A stretch of 64,000 bases of DNA from Mucilaginibacter sp. cycad4 (GTDB taxonomy: Bacteria > Bacteroidota > Bacteroidia > Sphingobacteriales > Sphingobacteriaceae), in contig NZ_CP139559.1 of NCBI RefSeq assembly GCF_034263275.1, forward strand, positions 5,828,001 through 5,892,000. Direction: 5' to 3'. Within the stretch, counting starts at the first letter, position 1; every line of letters begins with the position of its first letter. Shown here piece by piece: positions 33,460 to 42,396 of this stretch. The translations under genes were made by a program, and so were the position numbers. The notes beneath the pieces are model-generated. The model did no database searches and was not told where the DNA came from. It was given only the letters and a program-made list of their open reading frames with translations.

Positions 33460-34367
33460 AGGAACAATGTCCGGAGCTAAGTATTGATAAGCTCTGCGGA
33501 TTGTTTGGCTTTACCAGACAGGCCTATTACCAGTTACAGAAATACGAGTATAAATGCCGTGCTCAATCACAAATCGTGCTTGAAATGGTCCAAAAAGAAC
33601 GCAGTAGTCTTCCTGGTATTGGAGGTCGTAAGTTACTAAGTATGATCAGTATGCCAATGAAAAGAGAAAACATACATATGGGTCGGGACGCTTTTTTTGA
33701 TTTGTTAAGGGAGAACCATTTACTGGTACGCCATAGCAAAACCAAAGTAGTAACAACCGATTCAAGGCATCGGTATCGTAGGTATCCTAACCTTATCCGC
33801 GATATTCTTTTAACGCGGCCACATCAATTATGGGTAAGTGATATCACATATATCGTAACCAGTGAGGGTTATTTGTACCTTTCATTGATCACAGATGCTT
33901 ATTCCCGTAAGATCGTCGGCTGGAATCTGTCCAACAAACTGGATGCCGATGGTGCCGTGTATGCTTTAGAAATGGCTCTTTCCGGCTTACCTGATAACAA
34001 AGCTGCTGAACTTATTCATCATTCAGATCGTGGCATTCAATATTGCTGTGATAAATACATCTCTAAGCTTCGGCCTTACCATATCAAAATTAGCATGACT
34101 GAGAATGGTGACCCATTAGAAAATGCGATAGCAGAGCGGATAAACGGCACTTTAAAAACCGAATGGTTGAATAAAACCAAGCCTGGTACCAAAAAGGAAA
34201 CTGCTTTGCGTCTATCAGGAATCATTGATGCCTACAATACCAAAAGGCCTCATATGAGTATTAATATGCTGACACCTGAAATAGCTCATTCCAGCGAAGG
34301 AGAGCTGCCAAGGCAATGGAAAAATTATTGGAAAGAAAAACATAATCAAATCGGTTGTGATGAGTAA
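33432..34367 (+). CDS. IS3-family transposase OrfB (integrase core)
   Basis: In the -1 frame the product runs from the slippery site (33432) to 34367; the first internal ATG is at 33501. It contains an HTH_21-like region (GIGGRKLLSMI) and the DDE core: Asp in LWVSDITYI, Asp in HHSDRGIQY and Glu in NAIAERINGTLKTEWL. All three catalytic residues and the usual end (YNTKRPHMSINMLTP) are intact, so the element could be active. It is probably produced mainly as OrfAB fusion. Confidence 0.9.
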   Translation, partial: VWSQTVKEVKEQCPELSIDKLCGLFGFTRQAYYQLQKYEYKCRAQSQIVLEMVQKERSSLPGIGGRKLLSMISMPMKRENIHMGRDAFFDLLRENHLLVRHSKTKVVTTDSRHRYRRYPNLIRDILLTRPHQLWVSDITYIVTSEGYLYLSLITDAYSRKIVGWNLSNKLDADGAVYALEMALSGLPDNKAAELIHHSDRGIQYCCDKYISKLRPYHIKISMTENGDPLENAIAERINGTLKTEWLNKTKPGTKKETALRLSGIIDAYNTKRPHMSINMLTPEIAHSSEGELPRQWKNYWKEKHNQIGCDE

Positions 34368-34618
34368 CCTTAATTACTTACTTTGCATCATCCAAGTTCT
34401 GTATGTAAAGCCTGACAAGGACTATGGTTAAATGTTGTAAAGCCCTTTAAGGATCTAATACATTTAGTATGTAAACCCTTGTTAGGACTGTATCATTATT
34501 GTAAAGAACATATCGTATTAACAGCTCCCAACTGTAAAGACTTTTTAGGACGAGACAGACCTTGATATTCCGCTACACAGCTACTGAGACATACAGATAC
34601 ACCGTTACTAACCCTGTC

Positions 34619-35596
34619 ATGATTGCAAAGATTCTTCCCAAACCATCCAGAAACTTTGCCGGGGTCAATTACAACACCAACAAAATTGACCGTAACAAGG
34701 GCGAGCTGATGCGCGCAGCCAACTTCGGGCCACTTGACGCGCTGACGAATTTAAGGCCACAGGACTATATCAATTATTTTCAGGTCTTTTCCGCTCGAAA
34801 TAAAAGGATTGGCAACCCTCAATTTCATGCTGTATTATCCGCAAAGGGTCAGTCTTACTCCAAAGAGGAACTGACAAAGGTAGCTGTTGACTGGCTTACA
34901 AAAATGGGGTACGGCAGCCAGCCATACCTGATCGTATTTCATAAAGATACCGAAAACAACCATGTACATATTGTTTCTACCAGGGTGGGTAGGGATGGTA
35001 AAAAGATCAGCACCGCTTATGAACACGTTCGCTCGCTCAATAATTTAAACACAGTCCTGGGTTATGATCAGGCCTTGAAATATCGCTTTTCTACGAAAGC
35101 TCAATTCCAGCTGGTACTCGAAAGCCTTGGTTTCATTGGACGTGATTATAATGATGAAAAGCTTGTAGCCAGAATCGAAAAGTTTGTGATCGATGATTCA
35201 CGTGCGGATGAGCTAAAACAATTGTTGAATACGATGAAAGAGCAGCCTGGATTTGTAGCTAACCTGAAAAGGGATTACAATATCGAGCTTGTATTTCACA
35301 GCGCCCATGGAAAAAAGCCCTATGGCTATACCATCATCGATCATCAAACCCGACAAGTATTTAAAGGAAGTGAAGTGCTCGGCTTGAAATATCTCCACGG
35401 CGAAAAACCGATCACATACCATGCGATCGGTTCAACTAACTTTTTAGCGCAAGAAGCGGACTACGGAAGTACACAATCCGAACATGTGGCGCCGCTACAT
35501 ATCGGTCCCGTCTTTATCGCAAACGATGTTGACGACCAACAAGTCCTAGGCATGAAGCGCCGCAGGCAAAGAAAAGCAAGAACTAATACCCGATAA
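34619..35596 (+). CDS. relaxase / mobilization nuclease (MobB-like)
   Basis: A 325-residue relaxase with the MOBP-type pattern: FAGVNYNTNK start, FSARNKRIGNPQFHAVLS, and the metal-binding FHKDTENNHVHIVSTRVG (His-x-His near residues 118-120). It nicks oriT and pilots the strand. I choose ATG 34619 (MIAKILPKPSRNF) because the preceding in-frame residues are low-complexity translation of the iteron-like tract. The IS ends 61 bases upstream, so the native promoter may be displaced. Confidence 0.85.
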   Translation: MIAKILPKPSRNFAGVNYNTNKIDRNKGELMRAANFGPLDALTNLRPQDYINYFQVFSARNKRIGNPQFHAVLSAKGQSYSKEELTKVAVDWLTKMGYGSQPYLIVFHKDTENNHVHIVSTRVGRDGKKISTAYEHVRSLNNLNTVLGYDQALKYRFSTKAQFQLVLESLGFIGRDYNDEKLVARIEKFVIDDSRADELKQLLNTMKEQPGFVANLKRDYNIELVFHSAHGKKPYGYTIIDHQTRQVFKGSEVLGLKYLHGEKPITYHAIGSTNFLAQEADYGSTQSEHVAPLHIGPVFIANDVDDQQVLGMKRRRQRKARTNTR

Positions 35597-35617
35597 GGGA
35601 TAAACCCATGACAATTT

Positions 35618-36244
35618 ATGATCTGTTTATTTGGAAATCAAAAAGGCGGTGTCGGCAAAAGTACGCTCACCGTCCTATCAGGGAATTACCTGAGCCTGGA
35701 TAAGTCCTGGCCCGTAACTATCATCGATATGGATTATCAGCAATCCATATCCCAAAAATTCGAAAAGGCTAAAGTATTGGAAAACGCGGAACCTTATGAC
35801 GTTATGCCGGCCAGCCTGGAAACCTATCCCATGTTGCACAATGTGCTGACCCGGAATAAAAAGGACGCGATCCTCATCGACCTTCCCGGAAAGCTGGACG
35901 ATGATGGGTTGATCCCTGTTTTCAAGTCGGCTGATATGGTGGTCTGCCCGTTCGCATACGATGAATTTACTTATGAATCGACCGTGCTTTTTACGGTTGT
36001 GCTCAAGAAGGTTAATCCCGGTATAAGGGTGGTATTTATACCCAACCGGATCAAGGCCAATGTAAAATTTGAAACAATGACCGAAGTTAACGAGCAACTG
36101 TCCAAATTCGGGACGATTACCGCAATCATACCTGACCGAATCGACTTTCAGCGGATTACCACCTTCAATACTCCGGTATCACTTTACCCGGTCATCAGCC
36201 CGATTTTCGAACAAGTCTTTGCAAAACACCTATGGAATCCATGA
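35618..36244 (+). CDS. ParA-family ATPase (TraA-like)
   Basis: A 208-residue ATPase beginning MICLFGNQKGGVGKST, the deviant Walker A of ParA/MinD proteins. VTIIDMDYQQS and ILIDLPGKLDD supply the downstream metal and switch motifs. In CTnDOT-like elements this gene heads the transfer operon and may position the element or the transfer machine. The next gene overlaps its last 13 bases. Confidence 0.88.
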   Translation: MICLFGNQKGGVGKSTLTVLSGNYLSLDKSWPVTIIDMDYQQSISQKFEKAKVLENAEPYDVMPASLETYPMLHNVLTRNKKDAILIDLPGKLDDDGLIPVFKSADMVVCPFAYDEFTYESTVLFTVVLKKVNPGIRVVFIPNRIKANVKFETMTEVNEQLSKFGTITAIIPDRIDFQRITTFNTPVSLYPVISPIFEQVFAKHLWNP

Positions 36245-36594
36245 AATCCTTAGCCGATCAACTGCGGGAAGAACTGGTAAAACCAGGAACGAAAAAGACG
36301 ACTGCGGATTCGGCCAAAACCACAATCACCGAACCGGCGGGCAAGCTAAAGGAAAAATCAAAGAAGCCGCAGTTACCAATCCTGGAAGCCATCATGGCCT
36401 ACGACAACAGCCAAAACCGAACTATGGTTCATACGCGTTTCGACAGCAAAACAGCCGACACAATGAATAAATTCAAAATGGCCACCAATGTTGATGTAAC
36501 CAAGTTCGTCGCCTTCGCCGTCAAGCACCTTTTCGACACGCATCCGGAACTCAAATCTATTATTAAACAATTTATTCAAAACACAGAATTATGA
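36232..36594 (+). CDS. DUF3408-like conjugal transfer protein
   Basis: A 120-residue protein with a Lys-rich, disordered N-terminal half and a C-terminal ribbon-helix-helix-like part (VHTRFDSKTADTMNKFKMAT, VTKFVAFAVKHLFDTHPEL), as in the DUF3408 TraB/TraC proteins. Likely a DNA-binding partner of the ParA-like protein. The ATG at 36241 is an alternative start. It overlaps both neighbours. Confidence 0.7.
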   Translation: MESMKSLADQLREELVKPGTKKTTADSAKTTITEPAGKLKEKSKKPQLPILEAIMAYDNSQNRTMVHTRFDSKTADTMNKFKMATNVDVTKFVAFAVKHLFDTHPELKSIIKQFIQNTEL

Positions 36595-36872
36595 CCTGGT
36601 TAAAATTTACGCTATGGGTATCGGGTTTATATATCCTTTACTACACAGCCCTGATCTTTTGGGACCGACTAAGGGCAGGCAAAGCGGATACCTCTGAAGG
36701 CAAGCATGAACTTACCTTCGTAGAACATATTGAACCCGTTAAATCTTTCATCGAAGATTTACTTGATCCGCAAACGTCACCCATCGTTTCCCACGGTGGG
36801 GTATCCTTGAAACAAATGTTCAACCTGGCCCGCGAAGAGGCCATCGAATATATCCGGCCGGTCAGCTTTTAA
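36591..36872 (+). CDS. TraD-like membrane protein
   Basis: A 93-residue protein with one N-terminal membrane helix (FTLWVSGLYILYYTALIFW) and a cytosolic tail ending in REEAIEYIRPVSF. The size, position after a DUF3408-like gene and before DUF4134 genes fit the TraD slot of Bacteroidetes elements. The start overlaps the previous stop by 4 bases. Confidence 0.65.
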   Translation: MTWLKFTLWVSGLYILYYTALIFWDRLRAGKADTSEGKHELTFVEHIEPVKSFIEDLLDPQTSPIVSHGGVSLKQMFNLAREEAIEYIRPVSF

Positions 36873-36875
36873 AAA

Positions 36876-37166
36876 ATGAAAGCTTTCCTGATGGTAGGCT
36901 GCTGCCTTTTGCCCTTACCGGCAATGGCGCAACCCGGCATATCGGAAATGCAACAGGCTCAGCAAAATCTCTCATCTACATTCTTTTCCGCCTTTGACTT
37001 CTCGCTCGTGATAGCCGCACTCTTTGGCATTACCGGGGCAGTCAGGATCTACCATAACTGGCAAATGGGCAAGGACCGCATCGATAATGATGTCGCAGGC
37101 TGGTTCTTTGCTGCCTTCTTCATGGTGCTGGCAGGTGCATTTCTCAAAGCGATATTTGGAATTTGA
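36876..37166 (+). CDS. traE: DUF4134 (TraE-type) protein, first copy
   Basis: A 96-residue protein with a signal/first helix (FLMVGCCLLPLPAMAQPG) and two further membrane helices around LVIAALFGITGAVRIYHNW and WFFAAFFMVLAGAFLKAIFG. This is the DUF4134/VirB2-like pilin-sized fold of TraE. A second copy follows after 219 bases. The fold and position suggest a channel or pilus subunit. Confidence 0.82.
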   Translation: MKAFLMVGCCLLPLPAMAQPGISEMQQAQQNLSSTFFSAFDFSLVIAALFGITGAVRIYHNWQMGKDRIDNDVAGWFFAAFFMVLAGAFLKAIFGI

Positions 37167-37331
37167 ACGCTTTGGGCTTCGACCATAGTCTCCGCCAGGA
37201 GGCTACTAAAAAATTCCCGTCTTCATTTATCCTTTTTCAAACTCCCGTAAATCAGCGACGAGTTTTCATTACCCTTTGGGGCGTATTTGTTCAGGCGATG
37301 TTCGTGATCTGACCGTCTTTCCATATACCCG

Positions 37332-37348
37332 GCCGCATCTCCTGCGGC
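37332..37348 (+). terminator. hairpin between the two traE copies
   Basis: GCCGCA (37332-37337) and TGCGGC (37343-37348) with a 5-base loop precede TTTAAAAG. It lies in the only long gap (37167-37385) of the early tra operon and may tune expression between the two copies. Weak as a terminator. Confidence 0.4.
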
Positions 37349-37385
37349 TTTAAAAGATCACTGCCTCGATTTTTTTCTCCAAATA

Positions 37386-37691
37386 ATGTTTAACAAAACC
37401 AAAAAACTGCTGGCTTCAGCTGTCCTGCTGGCCATGAATGTGCCGGTATTCGCTCAAAGTGGTGTTAATGGCTTGAACACCGCCACAACTACCCTTAAAA
37501 CTTATGTCGCACCTGTAACCAACATCACTTTAGTGATCGGCGGTATTGTCGGCATTGTCGGTGCGATCCGGGTTTATTCTAAATGGAACTCGGGAGACCA
37601 GGATATTAATAAAGAACTCATGGGCTGGGGAGGTTCGTGTGTTTTCCTGGTGGTTTCCGCGCTGGTCATCAAAGCATTCTTCGGTCTGTAA
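37386..37691 (+). CDS. traE: DUF4134 (TraE-type) protein, second copy
   Basis: A 101-residue paralogue of the preceding gene: signal-like N-terminus ending FAQSG, then ITLVIGGIVGIVGAIRVYSKW and GWGGSCVFLVVSALVIKAFFGL. The shared GAIRVY/GAVRIY, Trp-Asn-spaced loop and KAIFG/KAFFG ends show duplication. It directly abuts the TraF gene, so this is the canonical TraE position. Confidence 0.88.
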   Translation: MFNKTKKLLASAVLLAMNVPVFAQSGVNGLNTATTTLKTYVAPVTNITLVIGGIVGIVGAIRVYSKWNSGDQDINKELMGWGGSCVFLVVSALVIKAFFGL

Positions 37692-37979
37692 ATGGCCAGA
37701 AAATTCGCTGTTTATAAGGGGCTTGAACGGCCCCTTATATTCAAAGGCTTTAAAGGGAAATACATTTACTGGGGCTTAGCTTCCCTTTTATCCGGCCTTG
37801 TCTTCGGTGCCCTCACCATGTCGCTGGTCAATATGTGGCTCGGGGCAATGGTGCTTATCGGCTTCACAGTCGGCGGCCTGCTGTATTGTGCCAGCAGGCA
37901 AAAAGGCGGATTACATGCCAAAAGCCGCAACACCAATGTTTTAATCCTTTACCATCATGGGCGCAAAAACCATATTTAA
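37692..37979 (+). CDS. traF: DUF4133 (TraF-type) protein
   Basis: A 95-residue protein beginning FAVYKGLERPLIFKGFKGKY, the DUF4133 start, with two adjacent membrane helices. It corresponds to VirB3-like TraF. It starts right after the TraE stop and overlaps the TraG start by 23 bases. Confidence 0.88.
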   Translation: MARKFAVYKGLERPLIFKGFKGKYIYWGLASLLSGLVFGALTMSLVNMWLGAMVLIGFTVGGLLYCASRQKGGLHAKSRNTNVLILYHHGRKNHI

Positions 37980-40380
37980 CATACCTTATGCCGGGGTGGA
38001 TAACGACGGGGAATTTGACCTGCTGATCGGTCTCAACGGGGAGTATTCGATCATTATCGAAATGGTTAACCCCGTGATCCGCTACTCCGCCTACCAAGCC
38101 GGTTACGAAGAGTTTCACTACCTACTGATCAATATCGTAAAGATACTGGGCGACGGATACTTGATTCAGAAACAGGATATTATTAGTACCTCTCCCTTCA
38201 AAGGCGGACAGGCTTCAGAATATCTGCAAAAACAGTATAACGCCCATTTCGAAGACCGGGAATGTTTACAAGTTAGCACTTACCTAACCATCACCCGTCA
38301 GGTTAAAAAGGGTGCTTTCTACGTTTATGATGCGCGGGCACTCCTGGAATTTAAACAAGCTGTCAGTAAGGTTTTGGATATCATTCCCTCGGGAAAAGCA
38401 CTAAAGGAGCCTGCCATAAATCAATTGGTACTACAGATGCTCAGCCTTGATTTCGGGCAGCAAAATATTGTGCTAAATAATATCGCGCCATCCGATACCG
38501 AAATCGTTTTTGGCGATAAAGCAGCCCGGTGCATCACCCTGATCAATATTGACAGTATCGATCTGCCGCCGACGGTCACCACGCACATCGAGCTTAATGA
38601 AAAGGAAAGCCTACGCGGTTTTCCCGTTGATTTCCTGTCGTTTTTATTCAAAGTTCCCGTCTGCGATGTTATCGTGTTTAACCAGGTTATTGAGATCCCT
38701 AACCAGGTCGTTGCCCTGCGTAAACTGGAGCAGAAAAGGAAAAGGCACGCGGGCATTCCGGATCCTGCAAACCAGATTTGCGTGGAAGATATCGACCACC
38801 TGCTCGCAGATGTTGCCCGGGAAAACCAATTGCTGGTTAAATGCCATTTTAATATCGTTGTCGCCGCGCCAAAAGAGTCGCTGCAAAAATCTTGCAACTT
38901 TATCGAAAGTTCGCTTTTCCAATTGGGGATTATCCCCAGCAGGAACGCCTATAATCAACTTGAACTTTTCCGCTCGGTACTTCCCGGCAACAGCGTCGAA
39001 CTCAAACCTTACGACCTGTTCCTGACCACCTGCGAAGCGGCCGCCTGTTTTTTCTTCAAGGAATCCCTGCCCAGGGACGAGCCATCTGATTTTCTGATCC
39101 GGTTTACCGACAGGCAGGGTATCCCAATTGGCATTGACCCGGCTGACCTGCCGATGCGCACAGGCCGAATTAATAACCGCAACAAATTCGTGCTTGGGCC
39201 CAGCGGTTCCGGGAAAAGTTTCTTCATGAATGGGTTGATCGAGCAATATATGCTTTATAATATGGATGTGGTCATCGTCGATACCGGCCACTCCTACAGT
39301 GGGCTGTGTGCTTATTACCAGGGTAAGTATATCACTTACACCGATCAGAAGCCGATCACCATGAACCCTTTCCGGATCACGGAAGCGGAATATAATATAG
39401 AGAAAAAAGACTTCCTCTGTACACTGATCGGTGTGGCCTGGAAGGGAGCTGAAGGAACTTTTAACCCGGTCGAACGCGATGTCGTAGCCAATGTCATCTC
39501 CGCTTATTACAGCAAGTTCTTTGCTGAGAATGGGGAACTAAAATTTGACTCTTTCTATGAATTCGCCCAGGAAAAAATACCGGAAATCAAAAGCAAGGAA
39601 AAGATCCTCTTTGATTTTGATGAATTTAGATATGTACTCAAGAAGTTTTACAAAGGCGGTGAATATGATACAATTCTGAACAAAGAAACCGATAAATCAC
39701 TCTTTACAGAACGGTTCATTGTGTATGAAATTGACTCGATCAAGGAATCCAAAATTCTTTTTCCCCTCGTTACGCTGTCCATCATGGATGTGTTCATCCA
39801 GAAAATGCGCTACCGTTCTGACCGCCGCAAAACACTCATTGTTGAAGAGGCCTGGAAGGCAATCGCGAGTCCTTTAATGGCCGGTTACCTGCTTTACCTT
39901 TATAAAACTGTGCGTAAGTTTTGGGGTGAAGCCATCGTCGTTACCCAGGAACTCGGCGACATCATTGGTAATGCAGTCGTTAAAGATAGTATCGTTAATA
40001 ATTCGGATACGATCTGCCTGCTTGATCAAACCAAGTTCAAGGACAATTATAACGACATCGCCGCCTTGCTCTCCATCAACGAAACGGAACGCCGGAAGAT
40101 TTTCACTATCAACCAGCTGGATAATACGGAAGGGCGCGGCCGATTCAAGGAGGTTTACATCAGGCGCGGCGCGGTAGGAGAAGTCTATGGTGTGGAGGTT
40201 TCGCTCCACCAGTATTTGACCTATACGACAGAAAAACCAGAGAAGTCGGCCATTGAAAGTTATGTCAGCAGGTTCGGTTCCTACCAGGACGGACTTGATG
40301 CTTTTATCTCTGATTTCAAAGACAGCGGAAGGTCCCTGTCTTCCTTTATTACCCATGTTAACCAAACAAAAAACGCATGA
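37957..40380 (+). CDS. traG: TraG-family conjugative transposon ATPase
   Basis: An 807-residue VirB4-like ATPase of normal length. Walker A is GPSGSGKSFF (about residue 414), a Walker B region is TLIVEEAWKAI, and VVTQELGDIIGN and DTICLLDQTKFKDN follow. It powers assembly of the transfer apparatus. Its stop overlaps the next start as ATGA, beginning a chain of five such junctions. Confidence 0.93.
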   Translation: MGAKTIFNIPYAGVDNDGEFDLLIGLNGEYSIIIEMVNPVIRYSAYQAGYEEFHYLLINIVKILGDGYLIQKQDIISTSPFKGGQASEYLQKQYNAHFEDRECLQVSTYLTITRQVKKGAFYVYDARALLEFKQAVSKVLDIIPSGKALKEPAINQLVLQMLSLDFGQQNIVLNNIAPSDTEIVFGDKAARCITLINIDSIDLPPTVTTHIELNEKESLRGFPVDFLSFLFKVPVCDVIVFNQVIEIPNQVVALRKLEQKRKRHAGIPDPANQICVEDIDHLLADVARENQLLVKCHFNIVVAAPKESLQKSCNFIESSLFQLGIIPSRNAYNQLELFRSVLPGNSVELKPYDLFLTTCEAAACFFFKESLPRDEPSDFLIRFTDRQGIPIGIDPADLPMRTGRINNRNKFVLGPSGSGKSFFMNGLIEQYMLYNMDVVIVDTGHSYSGLCAYYQGKYITYTDQKPITMNPFRITEAEYNIEKKDFLCTLIGVAWKGAEGTFNPVERDVVANVISAYYSKFFAENGELKFDSFYEFAQEKIPEIKSKEKILFDFDEFRYVLKKFYKGGEYDTILNKETDKSLFTERFIVYEIDSIKESKILFPLVTLSIMDVFIQKMRYRSDRRKTLIVEEAWKAIASPLMAGYLLYLYKTVRKFWGEAIVVTQELGDIIGNAVVKDSIVNNSDTICLLDQTKFKDNYNDIAALLSINETERRKIFTINQLDNTEGRGRFKEVYIRRGAVGEVYGVEVSLHQYLTYTTEKPEKSAIESYVSRFGSYQDGLDAFISDFKDSGRSLSSFITHVNQTKNA

Positions 40381-41069
40381 AAAATCCCACTTGCTGTTAC
40401 TTCCTCAAACCGTCATTATGCTGGCTTGGCTTGTTTTTCTTTGTCCGGGTTGCTTCCGCGCAGCAGCTTGTTGTTGATCCGGCCGTTTCTGCCGCCATCG
40501 CGATGAACACCAGCACGATCAATGGTCAGCTTAACAACACCAATAACAAACTTGACCTGATCCAAAAAGGACAGCTCGCAGTCAGCGGACAGCTGCTGGT
40601 CGTCAACAGCATGCAAAACAAAATTTATCAGGGGCTGAGCCAGGTGGCTTCCGTGATCAATAACCTCAACACCGTCCGGGAGATCGCAGAGTGCGGTGCC
40701 GATATTGTCAGCGACGTCCAGGCTTCGGTCAAATTGGCCAAGTCGGACCCAATGCTCTTGCTGTTTGCAGAGCAAGGTGCCCGTGACTTCCAGGTAAGGG
40801 CCGCTGCACTCGCAGCCGATGTCAGCGCGTTCGTACTGAAAGGCGGCAACGGCAACCTGATGGATTCCGGGGAGCGGGGAAAACTGCTCAATCATATCGC
40901 AGAGGAAATGCGCATCCTGCGCGGCATAGCCTATGGAATGGACAGAGCGATGTATTGGGCAAAGATCAACGGCATATTCCGCTCTCTTAACCCATGGGCA
41001 GAATGGCAAAACCAGGATATCCGCATCGCTAATGATGTATTGACAAACGCCAAATACCTAAAACCATGA
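40377..41069 (+). CDS. secreted transfer protein, tandem paralogue 1 (TraI/VirB5-like position)
   Basis: A 230-residue exported protein (signal WLGLFFFVRVASAQQ), helical, with MNTSTINGQLNNTNNKLDLI, the block RILRGIAYGMDRAMYWAK, and the end IANDVLTNAKYLKP. It clearly resembles the protein two genes downstream (LDGLAYGAWKAMYWAK) and shares its C-terminal pattern with the next gene. In CTnDOT-like operons the slot after traG/H is TraI. I treat it as a periplasmic coiled subunit of VirB5 type; exact family unknown. Confidence 0.6.
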   Translation: MKNPTCCYFLKPSLCWLGLFFFVRVASAQQLVVDPAVSAAIAMNTSTINGQLNNTNNKLDLIQKGQLAVSGQLLVVNSMQNKIYQGLSQVASVINNLNTVREIAECGADIVSDVQASVKLAKSDPMLLLFAEQGARDFQVRAAALAADVSAFVLKGGNGNLMDSGERGKLLNHIAEEMRILRGIAYGMDRAMYWAKINGIFRSLNPWAEWQNQDIRIANDVLTNAKYLKP

Positions 41070-41731
41070 AGTCGCTATTATCAGTTATGGCTATCATGAT
41101 GGCCTTTGGTGTAAAAGTTTTTGCACAGCAAAAAATGCTTGACATTCCCGGCATCCATCAGTTGGTCAGCCAATCGCAGTCCGAAAATAAGTTACAGGTA
41201 AAAGCAAAAAACCAGCAGGTAATAACCTCGGCCAATGAACAGGCTAACCTTACATTGCTTGACAAAATGAAGGTAGGCTACCGAAAATTACAACAACGGT
41301 ATAATAAGCTTGCAACAGCCATCGATATAGCGGATATTGGTGTTTCCGCCGCACCAATGGTCAGCAGGATCGTGAGTAACCAGGCTCAGATCATCGGCCT
41401 CGCTGAAAAGAACCCTGCAATGTTCACTTTAGGTTACCAGTCGGAACTACAGTTCGCTTCTGCAGCCGACGACCTGATCGCCTACGTGACGGGCCTGACA
41501 CTTTCTCTCGGGGACGTTAACCAAATGAAGGCATCCGACCGCAAAGTACTGTTTGACTATGTGCTTTCCGAATTGAGCAACATCCAGGAACTATCTGGCA
41601 ATATGTTAAACCTGATGCAGTACTCTTCGCTGGCATCCCTGCTACGGGCGGCAAACCCCTTTCAGAACTTTATCGATGCAGATATAACCATCGGTAAGGA
41701 CATCATTCAAAACGCAAAATATCTGAAATGA
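41066..41731 (+). CDS. secreted transfer protein, tandem paralogue 2
   Basis: A 221-residue exported protein (signal SVMAIMMAFGVKVFAQQ) with a helical body and the ending ITIGKDIIQNAKYLK, which matches paralogues 1 and 3. The middle differs most from the other two (LLDKMKVGYRKLQQRYNKLA). It overlaps both neighbours by 4 bases and is probably an assembly partner of the same apparatus. Confidence 0.6.
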   Translation: MKSLLSVMAIMMAFGVKVFAQQKMLDIPGIHQLVSQSQSENKLQVKAKNQQVITSANEQANLTLLDKMKVGYRKLQQRYNKLATAIDIADIGVSAAPMVSRIVSNQAQIIGLAEKNPAMFTLGYQSELQFASAADDLIAYVTGLTLSLGDVNQMKASDRKVLFDYVLSELSNIQELSGNMLNLMQYSSLASLLRAANPFQNFIDADITIGKDIIQNAKYLK

Positions 41732-42396
41732 AAAAGATAATCCTGTTCATCCTGGTATGTTGTCTAACTATCTCTTCTGTTTTTGCACAGCGATCTGTGG
41801 TCGACCCCTGGCATGCTGCAGCTGTCGCGCAAAACGCCGCAGTAAGAAGCAGCGCGGAAATTACGCATGAACAATACCTTGGAAAGATCAATACGAATAT
41901 CAACGATCTTAACACCAATGTAGGCTCAGTCGTTCTCGTGCAAACCATCATCTATGAGAGTTTATCGAATGTCAACTCAGCGCTGAAGAATGGCCTTGCC
42001 GTCAAGAACATGGCGCTTACTGTGTCAGACATGACTTATTACATTAATCAGGCATTAACCATGGCCAGAAGCGAGCCTTACCTGCTAACTTTTGCAGATA
42101 AAATTGCCGCTGAAATGCGGCTGCGTGCCATTGCCCTCGTCAGCGATGTTTCCGGATATATCCTAAAAGAAGGTAATAATATCCTTGCGGATTACAATTC
42201 GCGTGACCAGTTGTTGCGAAAAGTTACCCAGGAACTGCAAATCCTTGACGGACTGGCTTACGGGGCATGGAAAGCCATGTACTGGGCGAAGGAGCGCGGT
42301 ATCATCGCTTCACTTAACCCATACGCCGGATTCATTAATCAGGACAAATCAATCGTTTCCCAAATCATCCAAAACGCTAAATTTCTCAGACAATGA
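41728..42396 (+). CDS. secreted transfer protein, tandem paralogue 3
   Basis: A 222-residue exported protein (signal LFILVCCLTISSVFAQR) most similar to paralogue 1: SVVDPWHAAAVAQN, ADKIAAEMRLRAIALVSDVS, GLAYGAWKAMYWAK and VSQIIQNAKFL. ATGA overlaps tie it to both sides. Divergence between copies suggests separate partners and not simple dosage. Confidence 0.6.
   Translation: MKKIILFILVCCLTISSVFAQRSVVDPWHAAAVAQNAAVRSSAEITHEQYLGKINTNINDLNTNVGSVVLVQTIIYESLSNVNSALKNGLAVKNMALTVSDMTYYINQALTMARSEPYLLTFADKIAAEMRLRAIALVSDVSGYILKEGNNILADYNSRDQLLRKVTQELQILDGLAYGAWKAMYWAKERGIIASLNPYAGFINQDKSIVSQIIQNAKFLRQ

Larger units (their letters stand above)
33037..34557 (+). mobile_element. IS3-family insertion sequence
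   Basis: A 1521-base element with ends starting TGTCTTGTCCTGAAATAGG on the left and, read inward from the right, TGTCTCGTCCTAAAAAGTC, followed on both sides by TTTACAGTT: imperfect inverted repeats with TG...CA tips. It carries orfA, an A6G slippery site and orfB with a DDE integrase core. Flanking GATCT (33032-33036) and GACCT (34558-34562) differ by one base and may be a decayed target duplication, so the insertion may be old. It splits the iteron-like tract before the relaxase gene. Confidence 0.85.

Noticed and set aside
34562..34618. Upstream start of the relaxase
   Set aside because: The residues encoded are a low-complexity translation of the repeat tract; the conserved relaxase N-terminus begins at 34619.
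38644..39291. 215-residue minus-strand open frame antisense to traG
   Set aside because: Mirror of strongly coding TraG sequence including its Walker A; codon pattern follows the plus strand.
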